Assembly: GCF_004135735.1 (NCBI RefSeq)
Contig: NZ_CP012670.1
Span: 8,324,501-8,388,500 of the forward strand
Direction of reading: 5' to 3'
DNA from: Sorangium cellulosum
Lineage (GTDB): Bacteria > Myxococcota_A > Polyangia > Polyangiales > Polyangiaceae
Length of the DNA: 64,000 nucleotides
The notes under the pieces were generated by a model. The model searched no databases. It saw only the letters and a list, made by a program, of their open reading frames with translations, and was not told where the DNA came from. A program made the position numbers and the translations under genes. Shown here in pieces: positions 57,808 through 64,000 of this stretch. How positions within the stretch are numbered: the first letter of the stretch is position 1; each line of letters begins with the position of its first letter.

Positions 57808-58716
57808 ATGAGAATCGCCCACGTGTTCCAGCTCACGACGTCCACCCCGATCGTCGCGCTGGAGCGCGACGGAGCGCTCTACGACGTCGCGGAGCTCGAG
57901 CGTCACTTCGCAACCAAGCTCGCGGACCTCCCCGGCGTGTCCGATTTCCATACGCGCGTGGTGGCGCTCCGTTGTGCCGGACTGCACGCGCTGGATGAGC
58001 GGCTGCTCAGCGGAGATCGTCCCGGATCGGCAGAGCTCCAGCCGGGGACGTTCCTCTGGCTGCCCCCCTGCGCCACGGATCGCGCAGCCTACGTCCAGCT
58101 TGGCCCATACGCGCACGACGCGGAGCGCCCCTGGTACCGGTTCGGCAACAGCCGCGCGCTGCTCGGACACGCCGCGACGATCCCGTTCCCCGCGCTGGAG
58201 GACGAGCCCGACTACGAGCTGAACCTGGCGGCGCTCCTCTGCGAGGATCTGCGCCGCGCCACCCCGGAGGAGGCGGAGCGCGCGATCGCCGGCTACACCG
58301 TGCTGAACGACTGGACGGCGCGCGGGCTGGAGGCCCGGGCGCAGGCGCGCGGGCGGCCGACGTCGGAGGCGAAGGACTTCGCGACGCAGCTCGGCCCGGT
58401 GCTCGTCACGCCCGACGAGCTTGGCCCGGTCGAGGTGCTGCGGACCCGCATCCGCGTCGACGCCGAGGCGCGCGTCGGCCCTCGCCTCGGCGAGTGGACG
58501 TTCTCGCTGACGGAATCGCTCGCGTGCATCAGCGCGCAGATCGAGCTGCGCGCGGGCGACGTGATCGGCGCAGGCCGGGTCCTCGGCGGGAGCGCCGGGA
58601 GCGCTGGACAGCGTGTGCTGTACGGCGCCAGCGTGGAGCTGATGATCGAGCGCATCGGATGGCTCGCCGGCAGGCCGGTCCGTGGTCCCGAGCCGCCGCC
58701 GTGGCGCCGCCGCTGA
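57808..58716 (+). CDS. Fumarylacetoacetate hydrolase family protein
   Basis: 302 residues. C-terminal FAH-type catalytic fold: DYELNLAALL, AIAGYTVLNDWTARGLEARAQ and KDFATQLGPVLVTPDEL match the metal-binding and substrate-loop segments of the family (2-keto-acid hydrolases and decarboxylases). The metal-binding ExE motif reads E-L-N, so one expected Glu ligand is Asn. That could lower or change activity. The N-terminal 100 residues form the small domain. Substrate unknown. It stands alone; the next gene is convergent. Confidence 0.85.
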   Translation: MRIAHVFQLTTSTPIVALERDGALYDVAELERHFATKLADLPGVSDFHTRVVALRCAGLHALDERLLSGDRPGSAELQPGTFLWLPPCATDRAAYVQLGPYAHDAERPWYRFGNSRALLGHAATIPFPALEDEPDYELNLAALLCEDLRRATPEEAERAIAGYTVLNDWTARGLEARAQARGRPTSEAKDFATQLGPVLVTPDELGPVEVLRTRIRVDAEARVGPRLGEWTFSLTESLACISAQIELRAGDVIGAGRVLGGSAGSAGQRVLYGASVELMIERIGWLAGRPVRGPEPPPWRRR

Positions 58717-58758
58717 TCCGCGCCGGCGCACCGCGCGCGGCCCATGGCGCGCCGCCCT

Positions 58759-59244
58759 TCAGAAGGTGCCGACGAGGCCGACGCCCATGCCGGTCGCGGT
58801 GACCACGGGCGCCGGCCGCACCTGCAGCGAGAGAGGCCTCGCAGACGGCTGGGCCGGGCGCGCCTCCGTGGTCATGAAGATGCCCTCGCCGATGAGCGCG
58901 AGGCCAGCGAGCTGCGCGAGCCCGTCGAGGACGATGAGCGCACCACGCACATACAGCTTGTAACCGCAGTCCGGCTCGTCAGGAGCGCAGTCGTTCTTGG
59001 CGAGCGCGAGCCAGGGCCCCGCGATCGGGATCTTCAGCTCGCTGGATCCGGGCACCTCCGGCCACGAAGACGCAGCGATGAACGCTCCGCCGTAGGCGAG
59101 CGCTGTGACAGCCGCCCCGCCGACGATGACCTTCGCGCGCGCCGAGGACGGCGGATACCGCTTGGGCGCCCCCGGCTCCTCGGCGCCGGCGGATGCCGCG
59201 GTCAGGGCGAGCGCAGAGGCGAGGGCGAGGGCGACGCTCCTCAC
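58759..59244 (-). CDS. Predicted envelope protein with two TM helices
   Basis: 161 residues with signal peptide (ASALALTAASAGA-E), then a hydrophobic segment AKVIVGGAAVTALAYGGAFIAAS, a loop with two Cys (NDCAPDEPDCGYK), and a second hydrophobic segment LYVRGALIVLDGLAQLAGLALIGEGIF. The loop Cys probably form a disulfide. No family recognised. GTG 59244 overlaps the stop of the gene before it (GTGA), so the two form a coupled operon. Confidence 0.68.
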   Translation of the reverse strand: MRSVALALASALALTAASAGAEEPGAPKRYPPSSARAKVIVGGAAVTALAYGGAFIAASSWPEVPGSSELKIPIAGPWLALAKNDCAPDEPDCGYKLYVRGALIVLDGLAQLAGLALIGEGIFMTTEARPAQPSARPLSLQVRPAPVVTATGMGVGLVGTF

Positions 59245-59759
59245 GGCGCCTTCGTGCTGGAAGCGGCGGAGCCGGACTTCTTGGGCGGCAGCTTCACGGT
59301 GTACGGGACCTCGAGGGGATCCCCGTCGAACGGCAGCACGATCTCTCCGACGAAGGCGCGCTTGACGCACGCTTCCGCAGGCGTCCCCGCGAAGGGCGGC
59401 CCGACCAGCACGTCGGTCACGCGTCCCTTCTGGCCGTCGAAGACGACCTTGACCTCCCCCTCACCGGTGGGCGCGTTGGGCACGACCTCGGAGCAGTTCG
59501 CCGCCTTCTCACCCCCGCGCCGCAGCGCGATCTCCATCTGCTTCTTCTGGTCGGCGTTGAGCCCGCCGCCGCCGTCCGTGGCCTCGGTCGCGCTCGCTTC
59601 GGCGCCGGAGGTGTCCGCCTCGGCGGGCGGGGACTCCTCGGAGAACGCCTGATCGAAGTTGTAGTCTTCCCCTGCCTGCTTCGGCTTGGCGCCCGAGCAA
59701 GCTGTGGCCGCGAGGATGAGGAGCGGCACGAGCACGCGGGTCGAATGCTGCTGGGACAC
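59241..59759 (-). CDS. AgmX/PglI-like C-terminal domain lipoprotein
   Basis: 172 residues, lipobox AATAC. An acidic Ser/Ala-rich spacer leads to a 90-residue domain: QKKQMEIALRRGGEKAANCSEVVPNAPTGEGEVKVVFDGQKGRVTDVLVGPPFAGTPAEACVKRAFVGEIVLPFDGDPLEVPYTVKLP. This looks like the TonB-like C-terminal domain found in AgmX/PglI gliding-related proteins of myxobacteria, with its conserved Cys pair. GGGAGG 5 nt upstream supports GTG 59759. First of a two-gene coupled operon. Confidence 0.72.
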   Translation of the reverse strand: MSQQHSTRVLVPLLILAATACSGAKPKQAGEDYNFDQAFSEESPPAEADTSGAEASATEATDGGGGLNADQKKQMEIALRRGGEKAANCSEVVPNAPTGEGEVKVVFDGQKGRVTDVLVGPPFAGTPAEACVKRAFVGEIVLPFDGDPLEVPYTVKLPPKKSGSAASSTKAP

Positions 59760-59910
59760 GGTGTCCTCCCTTCGAACAGAGCGTGAAGAACTGGCTGCGC
59801 GCACCCTAGCAAGCTCCCCTTTGCGAGGACAACTACGAGCATGCCCCGGCGCCCGACCACGCCCCGATGAGGCGCCCGCGGCGAAGACATTGTACAGCGG
59901 GAGGGCCGCC

Positions 59911-61488
59911 ATGCCTCGACATCCTCGACATCCCCGTGCCGTCTTCGCGGTCGCGCTCGTGCTCTCGTCGACCCTGGCCCGCCCCGGCGGCTCGCAGCCG
60001 GCCGAGGGCGGCACCGGCGCAGCGGCGCGCTCGACCGACGCGGCGATGCAGGGAGCGCCCCGGGCCTCGAGCGCGCCCGCGCCGACCTCCGCGGCGTCCG
60101 GTCCCGCGAGGATCGAGGCGGCCCCCCGCGTACGGAAGCCGCTCGAGAAGCTCACGACCGACGTGCGCCGCTGGGGGGGACGGGTCGGCGTGCTCGCGGT
60201 CGACGTCGCCAGCGGAGCGACCCTCGCCGCGTTCGATGAGCACAGCCTGTACAATCCCGCGTCCAACGCGAAGCTGTTCACGGCGGCGGCAGCGCTGCGC
60301 CTGCTCGGCCCGAGCTATCGCTACCTGACCGGCCTCTACGGCAAGGCGTCGAGCGGCGCTGTCCCCGAGCTCGTGCTCCGCGGCTCGGGCGATCCCTCGC
60401 TCAGGACCCGGGATCTCTGGGACATGGCGCGCGACCTGCGCGCGGCCGGCGTCCGGAGGGTCGGGGCGATCGCTGTCGACCAGGGCTTCTTCGATGCGCG
60501 CTACGTGCCCCCCGCCTTCGAGCAGCAGCCGGACGAATGGGCGGCCTTCCGCGCCCCCGTCGCGGCAGCCTCGCTGAACGCGAACACCGTGCTCTTCACG
60601 ATGCGCCCGTCGAAGGCGGGCCAGGCCGCCTCGATCGCGATCGATCCCCCGGGCTTCGCGGAGCTCCGCGGCAGCGTGAGCACCGCGAAGCGCGGCACAC
60701 CGGAGAAGATCGGGATCCGGCTCGAGCCCAGCGGGCAGCGCCTCATCGTGCACCTCAGCGGACACATCCCCGAGGGCGGCCGCACGGTGAGCGCGGCGAG
60801 GCGCGTCGATGATCCCCGCCTGGTCGTGGCGTACGCGCTCAAGGAGATGCTGCAGGAGGCCGGCGTCGAGGTCTCCGGTGAGGTGCGGCTGGGCGGCGAG
60901 CATCAGAAGCGACTCCTCGCGGCCCACCGCTCGGCGCCTCTCGGCAATCTGCTCTCCCCTCTCGGGAAGGACAGCGACAACTTCTACGCGGAGACGATCT
61001 TCAAGACGCTCGCCGCAGTGAAGCGCGGGCGCCCAGGCACGGCCGAGGCCGCCGCGGAGCTGGTCGGCGAGACCCTCGGCGAGATCGGCGCCTTCGAGGA
61101 GGGCGTCGTCCTGAGGAACGGCTCCGGCCTGTTCGACGCCGCCCGCGCGTCGCCGCGGGCCATCGTCAGGCTGCTCCGCGCCGCCTTCCTCGATCCAGCG
61201 CTCGGCGCCGATTTCACCGCGCAGCTCGCGATCGGCGGCGTGGACGGGACCCTGCGCGGCCGCTTCCGAGCCTGGTCGAAGGAGCGCGCCATCCGCGCGA
61301 AGACGGGGACCCTCGCCTCGGTCACGGCCCTGTCCGGCTACATCCTGCCGCCGCCCGGCCGATCTCCGATCGCCTTCTCCATGCTGGCGTCCGACGTTCG
61401 AGGAAAGATCGCGCCCGCGCGAGCGGCGATCGACGACGTCGTCGAAGCGCTCGCCGAGGAGCTCTGGAAGGGTGCGCGGCCGCGCTGA
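59911..61488 (+). CDS. dacB: PBP4-type D-alanyl-D-alanine carboxypeptidase
   Basis: 525 residues with signal peptide. An Ala/Pro-rich spacer precedes a class C low-molecular-mass PBP: SxxK motif in NPASNAKLF (about residues 119-122), SxN in KDSDNFYAE (near 355) and KTG in RAKTGTLASVT (near 463), with the usual inserted domains II and III between the first two motifs. It trims or cross-cuts peptidoglycan peptides in the periplasm. ATG 59911 has GGGAGGG upstream. Confidence 0.93.
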   Translation: MPRHPRHPRAVFAVALVLSSTLARPGGSQPAEGGTGAAARSTDAAMQGAPRASSAPAPTSAASGPARIEAAPRVRKPLEKLTTDVRRWGGRVGVLAVDVASGATLAAFDEHSLYNPASNAKLFTAAAALRLLGPSYRYLTGLYGKASSGAVPELVLRGSGDPSLRTRDLWDMARDLRAAGVRRVGAIAVDQGFFDARYVPPAFEQQPDEWAAFRAPVAAASLNANTVLFTMRPSKAGQAASIAIDPPGFAELRGSVSTAKRGTPEKIGIRLEPSGQRLIVHLSGHIPEGGRTVSAARRVDDPRLVVAYALKEMLQEAGVEVSGEVRLGGEHQKRLLAAHRSAPLGNLLSPLGKDSDNFYAETIFKTLAAVKRGRPGTAEAAAELVGETLGEIGAFEEGVVLRNGSGLFDAARASPRAIVRLLRAAFLDPALGADFTAQLAIGGVDGTLRGRFRAWSKERAIRAKTGTLASVTALSGYILPPPGRSPIAFSMLASDVRGKIAPARAAIDDVVEALAEELWKGARPR

Positions 61489-61586
61489 CGTGAGCGACAC
61501 CGGGGGGCCTGGTCGCCCCGATGAGCTCCCGCCCGCCCGTCGCCGCTTCGCGCGCCATGCGGCGCAGCTCAGGCAGCTCGAGCAGC

Positions 61587-61617
61587 GCGGCCGCGCAGCA
61601 TGACGCTGCGCGGCCGC
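61587..61617. terminator. Perfect 13-bp stem hairpin, bidirectional
   Basis: GCGGCCGCGCAGC and GCTGCGCGGCCGC pair perfectly around the loop ATGAC, in the 154-bp convergent gap between dacB and the sigma factor gene. It lies 98 bp past dacB and 26 bp past the sigma stop, suiting termination from both sides. Confidence 0.75.
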
Positions 61618-61642
61618 ATCGTTGCACCCGCCGGTCGGACGC

Positions 61643-63367
61643 TCAGTAGTCGCGCATCTGCTTGCGGATCTTGCCGAGCGCCTGCTCCTGGAGCTGGCGG
61701 ATGCGCTCGCGCGACAGGTTGTACTTGTCGCCGATCTCCTTCAGCGTGAGCTCGTCCTCGTCGTCAAGGCCGAAGCGCCAGCGGATGATCCGCGACTCGA
61801 TCGGCGTGAGCGTGGTGAGGAGCCGGCGGACCTCGTCGCTCCACTTCCTGTTCGCCAGGTGATCGAACGGCGACAGCGCGTTCTCCTCCTGGAGGAAATC
61901 GATGAACTTTCGCCCGTCCTCGTCGCCGACCGGGCGATCGAGGGAGAAGGGCGTCTCCGCGTAGAAGTCCTTCACCTTGTCGAGCTTCTCTCGCGGGACC
62001 CCGGTCTCCTTCTCGAGCTCCTCGATCGTCGGCTCGTGGCCGGTGCGCGCGATGATCGCCTGGGTCGCACGCGCGACGCGGTTGTACGTGTCGAGCATGT
62101 GAACCGGGATGCGCACGGCGCGCCCCTTGTCGGCCAGGGCGCGGCTGATCGCGTGCCGGATCCACCAGGAGGCGTAGGTCGAGAAGCGGTAGCCACGGCT
62201 GTGATCGAAGCGCTCGACCGCCTTCATCAGCCCGATGTTGCCCTCCTGGATCAGGTCGATGAGCGGCAGACGCCCGCGGTTGTAGCGGCGCGCGATCGAG
62301 ACGACGAGCCGCAGGTTCGCCTTCACGAAGCGGTTCTTCGCATCGTGCTGCGCCTGGAAGCTCCGCTCGACCCGATCGAGGTAGCGCCGGTAGGAGCTGG
62401 ACATGGGGAGCCTCGGCCGCGAGGGCCGGGTCTCCTCCGGATCGCTCACGTCGTCCTCGAAGTCCGGCTCACGCACGAGGTCGCGCGCGATGTTGAAGGC
62501 GCGCGCCATCCAGAGGCGATCCGAGTCCGGCAGGCGCACGGCGGCGGCGAGCTCCTCGGAGAGCTGGGTCCACGGCTTCTCCTGCTCGGGCAGGAGCTTT
62601 CCCTTCTGCTTCTTCGCCAGGCGCACGAGCTTCTGCAGCTCCGCGATCTGCGGCGCCTTCACCTCGTCCTCGCCCGCCTTGGCGACATCCTCCTCGAGCG
62701 CGGTCAGGATATGCTCGGCGGCAGGCAGGTACGAGAGCAACGCCACCCAGTGCTCCACCTCGGTGCGCTCGACCGCCCGCGCGGTGTCGAGCTCCTCGTC
62801 CGGTCCCATGACCGGGTGGAGCGCCATGTCGCGGAAGTAGCGCGCGAGCATCGAGTCGCCGCCCCCGTCCTCGACGTCCTTCAGCTCCCGATCCTGGTTC
62901 CTCGCCCGTTCAGGCTGAGGCAGGCGTTCGATGGATCCGAGATCCAGGTCGATGAAGTCAGCCGCCCGATCCTCATCGAGGATCTCCGCCGGGCGCGGTC
63001 GCACGACCGTCTCCTCCGCCTGCTCGTCCTCCAGGAGGCCGACGGCTGCGAGTTCCGGCGTGGCCATCCCACCCTGAGCGAGCGGGTCGCCCTTCATCAC
63101 AGTGGCGTTGCTCTTGGTCGACCTCATGGCGGCTCCCTCCACGGTGGTAGCTCCTTGAACGTGCGAGCGCGGCGACTGGCTGTCCCCGAAGTCCTCGACC
63201 TCGGAGACCCCCGGATTGACGGTCTGCGATGCCGCCCGCCGAGGAGCCGGTGCTGCCCCGGCCCCCTGCGAGCTCTTGGATGCCGCGAGCCGCGCAGAGG
63301 TACCTACAGCGGAGGCCTTGGCGTTTCTCCGCGCGGCTTCTGGACGGCGGGCGGTCGACGTGCTCAT
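61643..63367 (-). CDS. RpoD-like sigma-70 factor (group 2 candidate)
   Basis: 574 residues. Region 1.2 is DSMLARYFRDMALHPVMGPDEELDTARAVE. After a 100-residue non-conserved spacer come region 2 (FVKANLRLVVSIARRYNRGRLPLIDLIQEGNIGLMKAVERFD, YRFSTYASWWIRHAISRAL), region 3 and region 4.2 (LTLKEIGDKYNLSRERIRQLQEQALGKIR). The N-terminal 170 residues are low-complexity and acidic without a clear region 1.1, more like alternative (RpoS/SigB-type group 2) than primary sigma. ATG 63367 is chosen, but the frame stays open upstream to 63871 with a Ser/Lys-rich sequence, so the start is uncertain. Confidence 0.88.
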   Translation of the reverse strand: MSTSTARRPEAARRNAKASAVGTSARLAASKSSQGAGAAPAPRRAASQTVNPGVSEVEDFGDSQSPRSHVQGATTVEGAAMRSTKSNATVMKGDPLAQGGMATPELAAVGLLEDEQAEETVVRPRPAEILDEDRAADFIDLDLGSIERLPQPERARNQDRELKDVEDGGGDSMLARYFRDMALHPVMGPDEELDTARAVERTEVEHWVALLSYLPAAEHILTALEEDVAKAGEDEVKAPQIAELQKLVRLAKKQKGKLLPEQEKPWTQLSEELAAAVRLPDSDRLWMARAFNIARDLVREPDFEDDVSDPEETRPSRPRLPMSSSYRRYLDRVERSFQAQHDAKNRFVKANLRLVVSIARRYNRGRLPLIDLIQEGNIGLMKAVERFDHSRGYRFSTYASWWIRHAISRALADKGRAVRIPVHMLDTYNRVARATQAIIARTGHEPTIEELEKETGVPREKLDKVKDFYAETPFSLDRPVGDEDGRKFIDFLQEENALSPFDHLANRKWSDEVRRLLTTLTPIESRIIRWRFGLDDEDELTLKEIGDKYNLSRERIRQLQEQALGKIRKQMRDY

Positions 63368-64000
63368 CTTGGTCTTTGTTCCGGCGTTCACTTCTAAACG
63401 GCTGACATTGCGAGATTGAAATGCCGCGCCACCTTTGGAGGGTAGGCGAGACGATTTCGAGCTCACCAGGGAGCGGGAGCTGACCGAAGGAGCCCCCGTT
63501 GAAGCTGGCAACTGCTGGCGCTCTCTTTTGATTCCGGTCGAACTCTTCCCACCCGAGGCGGGTCTGCTCTTCGAGGACGATGCTCTTGAGCCAGCTCCCT
63601 GCGGCAGCCTCCCTCCAGAAGCAAGAACAGTGCCTCTTTTGGCTTGCGTTTCGCCTTCTCCTGTTTGAGAGCCCCGTGTAGGTGCGGTATGTAGAGCGGG
63701 AGGCCCGGTCCGCGTCGCATCGAGCGAAACGTTTCGCCGCGACCGAGCCGAACTGCATGGCTGGGTACGCTTTCTGGGACGCAACAGCATCGGCAACCTG
63801 TCCTCCTCGAGGGCACCTCGAATTCGCTGGTCTCCGACGGCTTGGTGGGGCCGCTCCCGCAGCATAGGCAAGAGGATCCGCTATGCTTTCCTGCACGTAC
63901 GGGGCTGGACCGCGCCGCTGAGGCCGCTCTCTCGGTGTGCTTCGATGTCTCCTGAACCTGGGCCTCCCGACGGCGATGTCGAGCCCTCACCCGACGGCGA
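63368..64000. other. Region upstream of sigma factor gene
   Basis: 633 bp to the window end. Base composition drops noticeably (AT-richer between 63370 and 63800), consistent with promoter DNA for the sigma gene. Open frames on both strands are short or have atypical codon use, and none was recognised as a gene. A gene whose start lies beyond the window cannot be excluded. Confidence 0.4.

Noticed and set aside
53178..58716. Lipid kinase, desaturase and FAH-type genes as a biosynthetic cluster
   Set aside because: Strands alternate, housekeeping pyrG lies between them and no synthase gene is present, so a pathway cannot be supported.
63435..63668. Small plus-strand open frame upstream of the sigma gene
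   Set aside because: No motif, no ribosome site, and codon use unlike the rest of the window.

Overview
The window is very GC-rich, densely packed and full of four-base start/stop overlaps (ATGA, GTGA). It carries many Hanks-type serine/threonine kinases, lipoproteins, Gly-rich PGRS-like proteins, SBBP-type propeller lipoproteins and RpoD-like sigma factors. This combination points to a myxobacterium, most likely a Sorangium/Polyangium-type member of the Polyangiales (an inference from gene style, with no 16S rRNA in the window). No rRNA, tRNA or CRISPR array was found.

Layout. 1-5355: tail of a Gly-rich surface protein, an SBBP-like lipoprotein and two Ser/Thr kinases, one with a Pro-rich repeat inserted in its catalytic core. 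5385-9990: cyclic-nucleotide-binding protein, large GNAT-like protein and an SDR epimerase. 10050-12885: a translationally coupled three-gene operon with two protease-like proteins, both lacking canonical catalytic residues. 13098-14954: decapeptide-repeat lipoprotein and an M43 metallopeptidase. 15694-18574: a decaying metal-homeostasis locus, in which a Fur-family regulator is cut by a complete IS481-family element and is followed by a 5'-truncated His-tailed permease. 18576-25882: kinase, glnA, glnB, a large membrane kinase and a RimJ/RimL-type acetyltransferase. 25987-33995: two coupled pairs of sensor-kinase genes flanking ruvB. 34021-38488: ECF sigma/anti-sigma/secreted-protein operon, then an envelope quality-control group (HtrA lipoprotein, DUF1844, small protein, SlyD-type FKBP). 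38550-43257: MacA-MacB-type efflux operon with one ATPase and two permeases. 43383-46616: S1-domain RNA-binding protein and Mrp-family ATPase. 46758-51737: Cys-rich lipoprotein divergent from two thioredoxin-fold lipoproteins and a Cys-containing outer-membrane protein. 51774-63367: HEAT-repeat lipoprotein, DAGK-family kinase, fatty acid desaturase, CTP synthase, FAH-family protein, a two-gene operon, PBP4-type carboxypeptidase and an RpoD-like sigma factor.

The most notable non-coding signal is a dispersed intergenic element present twice (about 22299-22413 and 54203-54327). Its loop is nearly identical in the two copies, while its long hairpin arms differ in ways that keep pairing. The other strong observation is the IS481 insertion into the Fur-like gene: removing 16015-17512 and one copy of a 5-bp target duplication restores a 150-residue regulator with its CxxC motif. 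The duplicated palindrome TCCATNATGGA about 500 bp upstream is a candidate operator.

All functional calls come from reading sequence motifs and recalling family features. No database search was run.
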